Shown: positions 44,401 to 58,352 of the stretch, in pieces | Layout of the letters: each line of letters begins with the position of its first letter | Position numbering within the stretch: position 1 is the stretch's first letter | Source: Paramacrobiotus metropolitanus | Taxonomy: Eukaryota; Tardigrada; Eutardigrada; Parachela; Macrobiotidae | Direction: 5' to 3' | Length of the DNA stretch: 64,000 nucleotides | Assembly: GCF_019649055.1 (NCBI RefSeq) | Contig: NW_026570221.1 | Coordinates: forward strand, 1,116,001 to 1,180,000 | The notes under the pieces: generated by a model | Databases searched by the model: none | What the model saw: only the letters and a program-made list of their open reading frames with translations | What the model was told of the DNA's origin: nothing | Position numbers and translations under genes: made by a program

Positions 44401-47400
44401 ATGACTGTATTTGCTCCATTGACTGACTCACTCCGCGTGAGCTACTGGCACCTCAACGGCTTACATGCCGAGTATACACTCAAGATAAAAAATCTGACAA
44501 CTGCTGACGGGGCACTATCATTCCCAAAAGGTCAAGATTAATCTCAAATGTTTATTGTTGGCAAATGCGAACAAAAAAGTGCTGAACACATCGGCACGGC
44601 TCGTTTTTGTCGGCGTTTTGCTTCTCAAGAGACCCAATTGTCAGTGCTGCCAACTTTGCCGATAAAATACTTACAGCAGATATATCAAAACCACCTACAA
44701 CCTTAAAAAATTCCTGATGACGCTGAACGTTATATCGATTGGTAAATTAGAATACTGTAATCTGAATTTCATAAATTACAAGAAATAAATGAAAGGGTAT
44801 TTGACATATTATTTTAACAGTTTATCATTTAACGTACTACACATTCAATCAACACTGTTCGGCCTTTTTCGAACGCTCCACAACTGTTCGTATTTATTTT
44901 AAAATGGGAATTCTTGTTTTAACTGTGAATAATTCGATAGAAAAAGTAATTTGCTAACATACTCTATAACTGTTCGTTGGGTTTTCCAAAAAACTGAACA
45001 CCTTTTTTACGATAATAAATTCTAAAGTTCATAGAGGAAAACATGATATTATATTTCTAATGACATTATTGTCAAGATGAAGCTGCCGCACAAATTTGAC
45101 AAGACCATCCACCGCAAAGAAAAAAACTGCAAAAATCCCCGCACTTAAGCCGCCGGTGAACAAACAAGTGGTGAAACGCATAAGTTATTCTAATGAGACG
45201 AAGAATCCGAGTGAAAACTGACACAAAATATGCAGACTTAATATCCATATGAGCGTACCTGAGAATATTCGGATGCTTCAATTGATTCATCAGCTGAACT
45301 TCACGGAGAACATTGGGTCGATTACTCAAGTTGACGTTCATTTTCAAAACCATCACTTGACCGGTGGTTTTGTGGCGGACCTGCAAAACGAGACCGTCAG
45401 CTACGACATGTACAGAACACATCTTTATATTGTCCATAATGCGCATTTTTGATTTATGGGAACCTGTCAAAGGGGGAAAAATGTACCGACCAGCACACGA
45501 CAATGACTTGTTAAAGTTCAAGTACATCTTCAGACTTTCGCTATTAATATTCGCGCACGAGCGAACTTTCTTACGTTAGACCGACTTAAAAATGCTTATA
45601 ATTCGCAAAAACAAACAGTTTCAAACTTAATTCTTAACCGATGCACGTCTCCATAATTTCATGTTGCGAACGAATCCAATATGAAATTTTAATCAATTCA
45701 CCGTCTTATTTTCTTCAAGGCGGAAGCTTATACCGCCGTCATTTGCTTCTGTTCGGCTATTTTTTAAATGGTAAACAAATCGGATACATCCGCTGTGCAA
45801 TTATAGTTTAAAGTTTTAACTTTATAGGGTTTCCTGAGCGCTCTTCAAGCCGTGCGTTCAACTAATAATCACGCATAGCAAGTGATCAGATAATTCCAAT
45901 TGTTCCGCTATAACAGATTCCTCAGCGCTGCACAATTTGTGCGATGGACATTCAAAGTATGTGCTTTCCATCCTCACTGACCAAACAAACCCAATGTTTA
46001 CCGATTTTTTCGCTTGTTATATGCACAAAAATTTTCCATTATGGATATGCATTACACCGTGCACCGGAATTGAACCGCAACCTGTGTCAATGTAGTTCGT
46101 TCGCCGTCTATAAAGCACTAAATTTTTACAGTATTTCGTAATATTTGCATATAATGCTAAGATATCGAAATTGCCGGCAATTTTCTAACCTGACGAAAAT
46201 TACATAAACGCTATGTTGTAAAACGCTTTATGTATTCGAAAATAACAATAAGTGACCACACTGAAATCCATCAAATCAGTGCAGAACGTCACAAATATGG
46301 ACGAAATGCGAACAGTCAAAAATCCATTAACGATATGAAACATGAAAACGGCACTAATCTTGTAAATCAAACAAGTGTCGTGTAGTATAATCAGGTTTAT
46401 GCAGACTAAACTGACCTCAATTTGGTTAAATTTTTCAACAAACTTTGTGTTATTTCTACAAGGAAAGGTGCTGCAGGAACTGGTCAACTGGTACATCATC
46501 TTAAAAGACAGACTGCACAACCCATATGAAATTAATAGTTACTGACATCTCCAGCAGAGCTCCTCCGCGCAAAAAACAGTACCTGCACGAAATGCATTGC
46601 GACGCCATTAAATGTCATCTGAGGCGGAATATCAATGCTGCAGTTGCGCTTCACCAATTTTTTTAATAGTTTTTCTTGGAAGTTTGGAAATTTAATCCAA
46701 CTTTATTATAAGCTGAGAAATTCGACTGCCTCGTATGTATCGCATTCAGAACAGTATTCTGAAAAATGGATCAAATAAATTCAAATGTGGCACAGAGCCG
46801 TTCATTCCTGAAATCTTGAAATTGATCTGTGATTCTATGATTTCTATCGGTTTCGACAAATCACATAAAACGAAATGAATGCTTGACTGCCATATCGAGT
46901 TAATAACGAACGGCATTTATGCATACAAGTTTTGTTATTTGATATTTAGCTAATGAACAGTCGAGCACTGTTCCACATATCCATTCCATCAATCTGATAA
47001 TTAACTCGAATACGCCCGACCAGATGACAGTCTTCTTACGAACATCTGCTCCTGCTAATAATTTCTGACAATCGGCATCTGGATAGAATTATTCACCGGA
47101 AAAACAATACCGCTAACGTCAATTTTAGTATACAACGTGTACGCAACTAACCAGTAAAATTTTCAAACAAAAAGTATTTGTTTTTTTTATCAAAATTTTA
47201 GCTATGAAGATTTCGCGAAATTTCTGAAAAATTTTTATCCATGATATTCGTAACAAAATACGAATATTCGCTTATTCGTATTTACGTACACGAACGGCTA
47301 AACAGTAAGCTGCTATCGAGACAGAAATAAAAAAATACCCGGATATGCCTCATTAGCGGGGATAAAGCGCTGTCGTACTTCAGCTAACCGCACGACTTCC

Positions 47401-50400
47401 ATTAATCTTTAAGAAATATGATTAAAAGACCGTTTACAGCAGAGCGGTTTGTGAGAAAACGCCCCATGTTGCGAGTACGTCGTGCGGTTACGCATTCCAT
47501 TGCAAACAGCTATGGCACCGCTGACCTTGCACACCGTTATTATTGATAACAATGACGGCAGTGTTAAAGCCGCTTCTGGAAATCGCAACTCGACAACATC
47601 CAGATTTGCAGTGACAAATGCAATAATCTGTGCTCGTGTGGAGAACAAAACTGCACGTACCGGCTAAATATATTTAAGATGCGACACTTTAATTAAGTTA
47701 CTATATTTTAACAAAAATTAATAAACCTATTAAACGAGATAGTTTAAAAATATATAAACTATAAACAGCGGGAAGTTTATGTCTGTGTACATTCTGTTGT
47801 GTTTTTGAACTTCTTGCTAAATCTGAAAAATATTTTTTTTAAACCGATAAGACATGTACGAAGTATTCTGTCGAAATCCGAATAGCCAGCATCCGCCAAA
47901 ACAGCAGCGATTACCCGAGCAGACACACACATTTGGAGGTCAGGCCAGCATGAAAAGCAAACCACGCAGATCCCACGGCATGCTAAATCAATTTAATTTA
48001 CCCGGCTAATATGCTTCATTAGCCGCAAGCCCCCCAACGCGAACCAAACACTGCCGCTAACCGGTCAGAAAAACAGCTACAAACAAGTTCAACTCGATTG
48101 TACAAGAATGAGCCACTTGAATGATGCAAAAACGCATCCCCAGCCAGACTGTCAGAGCGGCGCTGATTATGACAATACACCTGACCGGATATATTTAAAC
48201 TGTTAAACAACTGTCCTCTCCTCACCGGCCCCATCATAATAATCGGCCAGCTGGTCATTTATCCATAATATTTGTCTACTTTGTGCATCCGACTGGAACC
48301 GCGTCGCCACCAAATGCCACAAAAAAATGCAGACTATCAGAGCCGACGCCCAAATCGGATATCCGTGGAAACAGCAGCTACCAATATTTTAATATCTATG
48401 CAAAAGCGAGCTGCTTTTGTAAAATCAAACTGATTTAAATTCATCTGACTTTACAAAAACAACTGCAGCATAAGTTCACTTTTACAGTAGTACCAATTTA
48501 AGTTAGCATTTCACTAAAAGCAAAATTGTGCTGCTTTGATCGAGCAACTGGAACGAAAACCCGAATTAAAATTCCTAGATACGAAATTTTTATCTCAAAG
48601 TACAAAACTCGTAAAAAAATGCCAAACAAGTTAAATAAGAAAAGAAAATTAACCATGCTCGTCCAACAATTTTTGAAAATTTTGTGCTCAAGTTAAACTA
48701 ATAGGCAAAAAACATTATCAAATTTGTAATTTTCTATCTGTATCCGGGAAATCCAACCAGTAAATATATAAAAATAAAACCGATCTCAATCGCCGCACAT
48801 TATTCCACAAACACAGTCACGACTGTTGAATATTCATAGCTGCTATTTTAACCATCGTGAATCAGATAGCGGAAATGCTCATTTACTGGCCGCCGGTGAA
48901 TTGATCACGCCGCGGAAAACAATAGTGGCCGATCGTTTTTCCAACCACTGGTATGTAACACTCGAGAGCGACACATTATGGAAATATCAAATGAATCAGA
49001 CGCCGACCGCTCTGCTCGTCTTTCACCCAGCATAAAAAACAATGCCCCCTGCGTAAGATTTGACCGCACGTTCATATCGCCTAAAATTAACAAGGCCGAA
49101 AAACAAACGATCAATACTACTACACAATTCACTTGTGAGTTGTGACGACTAACCTCCACTTATTCAATTAAATTTAGGCACCCTGATGGCATAAATGTAT
49201 TAATGTGTACCACAACATTGCCAACCACACTTTAATGTGAAATAACAAATTTGATAAATTATCGCTAACTAAAAGACAATTTTTTAAAATAGTAATTTTA
49301 AGGAAATATCGCAGTTTCCAGTGTGCTATTAATTCCTGTGATTTCATTTATTTACAACGGTTTACACAATTCTGGGCAGGACCCCAGTTCCTGCTCTTTT
49401 TGCATGATTTCCCACGTTCTATGAATTTATGAGGATTTTTTGACATTTATAGCGTGCACCCCAAGGGGGCAATCTGTTCACTGTAGGAAAGATTAACTCG
49501 AAATAATCGCACAACATGCGAGCCGTAAACCGGCAACATCAACAAAGACGACCACAAAATAACACCGCAATAAAACCGCATCAGAGTCCTGTCGCACGGC
49601 GATTATCCAACAGATTACGCCCAATTTTACAACGGCAAAATAACATGCAGTATTTCCGTGCCTTAACTCATTTCTGTTACGTATTTCGGCTTCGATCGAA
49701 AAAACTCGCCAGGAAAACTTACGGAAATGTTTTTCTTCCGCAAACATTCCAGTTCGTGTAAAACCATAAATAAACTGTAAATTTTTTCGCATACTGCTCA
49801 TCGACAAAAGTGTCATATCCAGCATATTTTGCAGTGTTTCCCTTCTCATTTTAATTTGTTTACCTTTACGCCCAGCCACGAAAACACTCCACCACGCTGC
49901 TACAAGATCCAGTTACAAAATCCATACCATCACGTTGGGTTATGCGTGTGGAAAAAGTGCTGCATTGTATTACATAACTGACGTAATGTGATGGCAAACG
50001 AGCGGAAATGAAACGTAATAACAGGAAGGGAACGTTATCCAGTTTGGCACTACACGCCGGCCACTGATGATGTACTAATAACCCTGTCCAACGCCAAAAA
50101 AACTGCACGACATCCGGTCACTAATATGGCTTCCCATAATTACTGATTTTTAACAAAGTAAAACATCCTTTCAAAAAACACCAACAATTCATAAAAAATA
50201 AATAGCAAGGCTACCTATCCAGTTTGGCAACTATATAATTTGAATATTATCCTAAAACTTTTTGCTGCAACTTCCTTAGTTCATGGTTGTTATAAGGTTA
50301 ATTGGTCTAAATTTTACTAATTGTTAACTATTTGCTACTTTTTACCATTATTTAAACTATTTTTTGACAATTTTTTATGTCGGTCAATTTTCTAACTTTT

Positions 50401-53400
50401 TGGGTAACGAATATTTTTACAGCGTCCCAATCCTTTCTCAATTAACCCACATATACCCAACGAAGGATAATTCCCGAATATCACTAATACCCCATAAAGA
50501 CAATCAATGCACTGTTGATTGCTTTTGATTCAATCGATAAGACCCTTTCCTAATGATACATTTCCCTCTTAACAAAACTTTCTGGTCCTGTCTCTCCAGA
50601 AAACCGTATCCCTGGCCCATTGATCCACTTAGCCCACTGGATATATGTGACTCTAGGGTTTTTGACAGTACAGTACATCGGCATTACGATGGACTTTCAA
50701 GATGGAACGTTATAAGGAAAAAAGCTGCTTGCGATCAAACATTGATCGCCGCGACACAACACAGTAATGTCAGTCCATCAAAGTAATTACAAGGCCAGTT
50801 CATTTTAAGTCTATGTTTGCTCAGAGTTTAATGAAAAGCAGACCAGGAGGTCTAATTTCAACCGTGGACCACAACGGGAGACGCACTTTACACTGGTATG
50901 TCCACTTAGACGGAATTAAAAATATGACTTGCATCTTACATAAGCCACTACACTACCGTTTTACGCCTCCGAAGGGTCCTACAGTTTCACGTATGCTGTC
51001 TTAATAATGCGGAAATTGTTTCGAAATGCGCCAAAATCAACAGCAATGTTTATTTACAGTTTACAGTACTGTAAATTTTCTGAATCAACGATGTACAAAA
51101 CAAGATCACATTCAAATTTTAAATCACAACTACAACCGAACTACCGCACTGAAAAAATTTCACTTTTCAGGAAAATAAGCTAGCAAAATAATATTATTGG
51201 AATACCGCAGTTATAAGTCCGTACATGGGTGCATCTGGTGTTTTTCAAAATGTTAAGTTAGTAAATCCCCGCAAAATACAAAATTAACTGAAAGCTGTCC
51301 AGACTATAACTAAAAAACATTCTCTGGATAAATTTGGAAATTTTTGTTATTCGACAGCAAGCAATGCCAAAACATCCACATCAAGAAGTCTGGCAAAATA
51401 TTGTCCAAAATGAACACAAATTTCCAGCTGGTCAGCAACAGAAAGCAGCACTGCTGGAATCAAATGCAATCGGATGGGCCACTTCAAATGTCCGAATGTT
51501 TTGACTGAATATCGTTTACCACTGACTGTGCAGCAGATGGAATTCAATAAAGTCAACGGAAGGGGCTTCATAAAATTAAACTCGTAAACGGATGTTTTTC
51601 GTCTCCGAATGCTGCTGTATAGTCTGCCGTTTAAATATCAATCACAAGAACAGTGGATTAATAGTGTGTCAGTACTGTAATATTAAACATCCACGGTTAA
51701 ATCAACAAAATAAAGAAAAACACAAGTAAACGATAAAATGCTGTAATACATGAAAATTCATCTTACGAAGCGCTTTTTTAACCGAAAACAGAAACAGAAG
51801 AGGCAAATTTAAAATGAAAATTAAAAGTGTGAATCACCATTTTGAAATTTTATTACTTCAAACACGTATGTACTTAAGTATAATTTTTAGTGTTAAACGG
51901 CTGTACGAGTTAACCTCGACCGTGTGACTGCGATATCACGACAATCAACATCTTGACTTTTACACCACCCGGCATTTTTTTCCGTGCCAAGACGAAAATC
52001 TTTCTTTTTGCTAAACTGCCCATTAGCAATCAAATCCAGCAACATATGTTGCGAAAGACTCCACAGTCATTTAAAGATGTCGTTTACTGAGAAAAATGTG
52101 ATGCTCTCTGGGCGATGGGAAACTCAGACGCGGCGACCGCACAATAAATAACCAAGCATAATCCAGCGTTCTAACGGTACGGATCAACTGGGTTTAAAAC
52201 GGAAACGAGCAGCGCATCAGCTGCGATTAAATTACCACACTTCCCAGCCCAAATGATCAACACATTCTTTTAACGCGCACACAGACGTTCAACGGGACAG
52301 TTGTTGTTCAAATAAATAACCCAATGTCATCAACAATTAGCGTACGGTGAACGATAAAAAACACTGACCTACAACACACAATCATGTAATCAGTCATTGC
52401 ATTCCCAGAAAACGGAAACTAAAAATAATTCTTCAAAAGATGCGGCACAAAAATAACTAATCAAAAACCAGTACCTCTTTGGAAAATCTAAATTAAAAGG
52501 AGTACAAAAACAGACAGAATTCATTTGAAAAAATGGTGAAATTCGCTTCGGAAGCTAAACCATAGCTCAGAAATATGTAAAAAAGAATCATCAGAAACGA
52601 AAAAACCATCAGCAAAAAACTGTTCAACATTAAGAGCATCAGATATCACAACGTAAAATACTGTACTGCAACTACTACAGATACAGCTACAGTAAAAATT
52701 TATCGAGTAAACAAAAGGACAATGAAGTTTATCTTTAAAAAGCGAGCTAGTAACTACTAACTACCACAGAATACACATGTAAACAATATTTTTTGTGCAT
52801 CCAGATTACTGTTAGTTAGAGATCAACTCGTACAAAAAAAGTTGACCACACAGAAGCCCAGCAATAAGCCGGCGCGGCTGTACAAGAAAAAAAGCCGTCT
52901 TCTATTGATCCAGCACACTCGTTGACTGTTCGTTGCGGCGCTCGCGACTTGTCTTTTCACCAGGGCAAATCGTTTATTTGCACACCAGCAGTTTTCAAAA
53001 TCCCCCCAAACCGATATGTGACAGATTAGCCAGTAAGCGCCGTGTAACCTTACGCAATGACATTTACATGTGGAGAGCAGAGCAGATTCTGAACACAGAC
53101 CAGAAAAAAACACACCCTGGCTGCTGTCATTTAAATAATATTCGTTCCTAAAGCGCTTTTTCTGGCTAGACCAGACTATTCAATACATCGTAACGAATAC
53201 GGCGCAACAGCACCAACCGGCTCCTTTCGAGCCGAACAGGATAAAAGTAACTTGAAATGTTACAACATTTTCCGGTTGGAAGATACCACGAAGAAGCTGC
53301 TACATTTAAAACTGACCTGTGCCTGATATTATAAAATCGTAGTACTTGTTTTTTTACTTCGTTACTTTATCTCTGAAATTTTTTTTACATTAATACATGA

Positions 53401-54930
53401 CATACAAAATTCTACCAGTAGGAAATTTAAAGGCAGTGAAAATTAGACTGTTTACAAATTTTTACTGCGCTTTAAAATTTCACGCACGCCTGTTTTAATT
53501 AGGACAAAGTCGCGCTCATCGTTTGCATCGGTCGATTGGCAAACACATCTCCCTGCATTTTATGCAATCGTTAATTGAAAGGCACGAAGGTATGCGATAA
53601 CCTCGATCTGTCGCCAGAGCAAGCAAACCGTTAAAAAACATCAGTCTAGTTGCGAGTGTCCGCTGCATCTTATTTTCGTTTGCCATGTGTAAATAAATGC
53701 AACCGGCTAAATTTAGCTGCTGCTCAACATCCCCATTACAACCAGTAAGCTCCGACTGATGAGCTACCCGCAATTGTCCTTTCATCCTTAAATTTTCACA
53801 GACACCTCGCAGAGGGCTATGCAAAACGCTTCCTCGTAAAGCAAGAGTAAACAAATTATCAAAAAAAATTTTTTTATCGTTAGCGCAAAACCGATAAACA
53901 GGTACGAGTAACGCAAAATCTAGTGGCATCAAAAATTTTTTTCAAATATCAAGAATAATTCAAAGAAATAAGTACTGAATCATTATTCCATCCACTACGC
54001 CCGTCAACCGTTTAAAAATTATGAAGATTGTCAGACAGCGATACGCCCAAGCAAATAGTTTGCATGGTAAACAGTAGATGGGAACGGTTAATTTATCTCA
54101 TTAACCGGATAAGATGTTCCGCATCAGATAACACGGCAACACATCCATGACAGAATGCGCAACAAAGCAAACCAATAAACTAACAAAATTTGCACAAAAC
54201 GACAAGGAAAGCACGCGAGAAAGTCATAAAAAATTATTCGAAACTCCTTCAGCGAATGCACCTCAAGACGCACGCTACTTTCTTTACCAAGCAGATCGAT
54301 GCAGCGCAAGAAAAAACGCAAGTTTACCTCGTGCAAATGGAAAAGAAACACAACATAAATAATTTTGTCATGCTATCTCAATCAATAAATCTACTGCAAA
54401 CCTGTTTGTATTGTTATGTACATTTAAAATATCCGAAATACTTCGTCAGAATACTACGAAAATCCTTTAGATTACAAATTTATTATCTTTATCCGAAAGA
54501 ATAATTATTTTTAATTTTCGAAGACAGCTTCTCAAATTTGACTAGGAAACTTTTAAAAATTTAACACGTTGCAAATAGAAAATTATTACTGTATCGAAAA
54601 AAATAATCAGAAAAAGGAGAGAAATTAAGCCGGTTGACAGCAAAAACACTCAATCAGTTCCCATAAATTATGCTGCATTAGAAAGGAGTTTCTGAGATTT
54701 CTTACTTTATAAACATCGGAGAAAAATCCACTTCCAAGCCGCTCCAGGAAGAAATCATCCAGTCTGTACAGCGCGGCCAAGGCACTCCTCAACGCCTGAC
54801 AGGACGGTCCGGGAATCCGGCACGTATCCCTCACCAGCTGCACATCGGCATCCTCGGCATCATCACGGGCCGGCGGAGGTGGTAGAGGGGGCGGCGGCGG
54901 CAAATTGGCCGTCTCACACAGCATCATCAT
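41431..54930 (-). CDS. TESK1: TESK-type dual-specificity protein kinase
   Basis: Six exons on the minus strand: 54930-54706, 45380-45259, 43977-43929 (49 bases), 43843-43611, 43149-42779 and 42281-41431. They give 617 codons, close to vertebrate TESK1. A Pro-rich N-terminus is followed by the kinase domain (about residues 60-320). It has glycine loop [11 protein letters not shown], lysine in MVLKMN, catalytic loop HRDLTSKN as in TESK kinases, DFGLADKI, activation loop [10 protein letters not shown], and [19 protein letters not shown]. The C-terminal ~285 residues are Ser/Pro-rich and probably disordered. TESK kinases phosphorylate cofilin and regulate actin downstream of integrin and Sprouty signals; function here is inferred from family. 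The start is the first ATG of a Met triplet; an additional 5' exon is possible. Confidence 0.88.
45381..54705 (-). other. First intron of the TESK-type kinase gene (9.3 kb)
   Basis: Bounded by the donor after VYK (GTAAGA) and the acceptor GTCTCGTTTTGCAG. The plus strand is A- and C-rich throughout, consistent with minus-strand transcription. No nested gene is convincing. It is far longer than any other intron in the window, so it may hold enhancers. Confidence 0.75.
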
Positions 54931-54942
54931 TGTTCTGGCCAA

Positions 54943-57873
54943 GATGGGAACTTTCGCTTCGCCGTCAAAGAATGGCGCGTCTTTCAGCGTGAACTGACAA
55001 GGCCAACATTGGGGCCGCCCGAATACGATGCTGGTCTGAGTTTTTAAAGTCCGAAAGCGGGGCTCTATGCGTCTATGGATCGGCAGTGATGCGGTGATGA
55101 ATCGGGCCTCTTGTATTCATTCACTGGCTCGAATCGGGATGGGAGAGAAATCTCAATACGCCACAATGTTCGTATGCGTGTGTGCCCGGCTAGAATAAAT
55201 CACCAAATCATCGGATTGACAGTTATGGAACGCAGCTACTGTGAAGAGTACCACACCAGCACGTAAACAAAAATCATGGCGCTGATCTGATTATCGTAGA
55301 TATCAGGCACTGCTGTGCATTTGTGGATACACACGTTATGCATACAATGGGCGGAAATATCCGAATATTTCTGCAGCTTTTATTTTCCAGAAGAATGAGC
55401 TGTATGTGCGCCGAAATTCGAAATAGATAATTAAATACTTTCAACGAACGTGGAAATATTTTTAAAAAGTATAATTATGCGCGACAATGTTAACGGAACT
55501 TTGCTGTAAGAAAAAGGCTTGTAAACATACAATTATGCAAAAGTTGGTGGAATGTAAACAAGTTTGGCTTCAGCAAGAAAAACACTGTAGTAAATGTAAA
55601 AACACTACTGTAGGTCAAAACAAAATTCACTAAATCGATCGTCTGCGGATCTGGCCTTGCCTCAAAAATTTCAATTCTGGTAGAAGTACAATCGTACATA
55701 TACAAATTCCCCTTTAAAAATGAACAAAATCGCTGATCATCCAGCATCATGCGAATCAAAGCCAAAACAAGATTTTAAAACCAAACTTAATCGTTCCTCA
55801 TGAAAACTGAATTTCTTATTTTTTATGGAGGAACACAAACGGTCTGCGCAAATCGAAGCGGTAAAAAATTTGTTTTTCTCACATGTTTGCGGTACATCTA
55901 TAATCAAAAACAAGTTTTATTATTTCAAGCGCTTTATTTTTTTGGTTATTTAAATTTGAATTAACACGAAAATAAAACTAAGATAATATACCGTATTTTT
56001 ACCCTTAATCTTTTTTTCTTAAAACTTTTCAATAGATCAGTTTGCCGAAAACACACTTGAGGGATCAATGATCCGGGATTTCTTGACAATTTCTGCTCAC
56101 GCACATACAATCGAGCTGTCCTCACGGAACAGCGTCTTGTCGATTCCCAAACAACAACACGGTAGTAAGCCAAGCGCTGACTCAACGCCAAGGCAAACAA
56201 CTCATTAAAATTCCCACTGGCATCTCCTACCTTGTCAAAATAGTCCCTTTGAATGCAAAGCAAATTCCACGCGCACAATACCACCGCAAACAGATCCGCT
56301 ATATAACATCTCCCCCCGCGAAAATACCACTGGATCCCCAGCAACAAAAATCCACTATACAAAAACTGGGGAAATTATGAAAAAAATCCCAGACACAATC
56401 ACGTTGGGAGAATGTTATCAAACTGCTGACGCGCTGTACCACTTTCGAAACACTTGGCGGCACCAGCGGAAGGACGGCTTATCTCGGAAGTGATGGTGAA
56501 AAAGTGAAATTGCCGTATCTCCTTCGCAGCCGCAGATTCTGTAATAATTTATGAGTAATGGCTCATGTGAAGAAAAGATAACGGCGCGACTTTATCGGGA
56601 CTGCAATTGGATAAGATGAAAATATCCCAATAATAAACTTCCAGTTTGTTCTTCCACCGCCGTTCGAGAATGCGCGGATTTGATGGAGAACCGATGGGGA
56701 GGAAAATTCGGCCTGAGCGTCAAAGAGAAGCGATTGCAGCATCGCAATCGCACTGCGAAAAGATGCAGTGAAGGCGAAGACGACTGCTTGACTCATTCAT
56801 AAACGATGATAGGACGGAGTGGGGCGGAGACAAAAGTTGATTGACCAATCGGGTTGATCGCGTTAAAACTATGCGTAGGGCGTGTGTGGTACGTATTGTA
56901 CGAACTAAAGAAGCCACCGGAAGTTTCGCCACTACGTAATTTTTTCGTCGCGGCAAGCGCATGGCTGCCTTTGTTGTTTCCGGCTTCCCAACCCTTTGCT
57001 GTTTTACTGCCAAGTTTTGCCAAAAAAATCGCGATTAACAATTTCCTGTTTTGAAGTAATCACTCAGGAAATGATTAATTAGTAAACACTAAACAGTAAT
57101 CGACCAATAATATTTCAAATTTAAAATTATAAAAAAATGTTTTTAATCGACATCCTAATAGGTAAGTACTAAATTAGTCCTTTATAGGTTAAGGTAGACT
57201 ATAAGCCGTTGAACTATACTTACCTTATGCCTACTTCGTACCTCATTTCAAGGTTAGACGGTAACAGCAATACTAGTACGGTAACAGTAATACTATTACT
57301 AGTACATGCATTAATGCATACACCATTTTTTCCAAATTTCAGAATAATTTTAGAAATTTTTGAAGTTCATTTCAAAATCCGGGAAAAATGTCAGAACTCT
57401 GGGTCGGTACGTGTAAAAACGATCTTCACAAATGAGTGCGTTTGCATGCAAAATTTCAGGAAGGTTCCATAACGGGATTTTTGTGCACCTGATGGCTTTG
57501 AACCTTCATGTATATTGTATTTCACCCAAATAATTCCCCAACCCGAGGTACCTCGTATAAACGGTTTTCACACAATTAATGTGCGTATACGTACACAATC
57601 GACTTGGCGACACCATACACAATGCCATAAGATAAAATTATGGAAATTTAAAGAAGTGTTTAAAAGTTGCGCAAAAACTTTTATCGTGTATCTGTATCTG
57701 TATGTACAGATGTATCTACAACACATCTGTGCACGAATTTGGTGCAATGTATTGTACCGGCAGCACTTGCCTTAGAATACGAGTATCTATATTACATAGA
57801 TATAACATGCGTTTTGTATACAGCAACTGCTGTACATGTGCGTGCAGGTGGTCGAATCACTGCCAACATTTTT
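54943..57873. other. Upstream region of the kinase gene
   Basis: No coding exon is supported. The GC content rises at 56400-57050, where open minus-strand frames look like chance products of that composition. This may be the promoter and a 5' non-coding exon. Confidence 0.4.
56821..56850 (-). promoter_or_regulatory. Possible promoter motifs: GC box and CCAAT box
   Basis: GGGGCGG at 56821-56827 and CCAAT at 56845-56849 lie close together in the GC-richer block upstream of the kinase gene. Both are common motifs, so this is suggestive only. Confidence 0.25.
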
Positions 57874-58352
57874 TTATTTTGGCAAATTGACCGCTGGTGC
57901 CTGGTGGTGACTAGCCGGTAAGTGCTGTTCCCAGGACAAAGTCAGAGTTTGTTTCCTCGAATGCCTGAATTCAGGGTGATACGTACGCTCAGGCTCATTG
58001 AACTGGTGTTCGGCTGATCGATGGCACTTCACGTACCTGTTTCCTGTTGGATCTTCTTTTGCAATTCCGAGTTGAACAACTTTTCGCCTCCGGTTCGAAA
58101 GATTTCCTGGCGGTTGGCGTTGAAGCCCACCCGGCAGCACTAGAATAGTTCCGGGAGTCGGGAGATATTGCGAGTTTCCGTGATCTTACCAACTAATGCA
58201 ACTATATTGCATGCTCGGCTTAAGTACCGCGCATGCGTCGACCAGTATGTCCGTACCGGCACGTAACGTCCCGCTTCAGCATTCTTCGCCCTTCCCATGG
58301 TGTCGCAGTGTCGCGCGCGCCCTGTGTATGTGTAACATACTTTCGGCTGCAT
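57874..58352 (-). CDS. Weak candidate exon cluster, unknown
   Basis: Minus strand. An ATG frame from 58298 (MGRAKNAEAGRY) runs to a donor GTAAGATC at about 58190. An acceptor CTATTCTAG at about 58140 opens an exon that ends in ACAG|GTACGTG at about 58038. A further acceptor ATTCAG near 57970 leads to a stop at 57874. The middle exon is open in all three frames, so the frame is not settled, and no domain is recognised. It may be a small gene, a decayed gene or a transposon remnant. Confidence 0.2.

Noticed and set aside
46030-46100. Minus-strand GGTTCAATTCC near 46070 resembling a tRNA B box
   Set aside because: The flanking T-stem pairs poorly and no acceptor or anticodon arm could be built.
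49493-49879. 128-codon minus-strand frame inside the kinase intron
   Set aside because: No family resemblance and no splice context; likely chance.
56563-57054. Overlapping frames of 77-97 codons on the minus strand
   Set aside because: Several frames are open at once in a GC-richer block and none has a domain; more likely promoter or 5' UTR.
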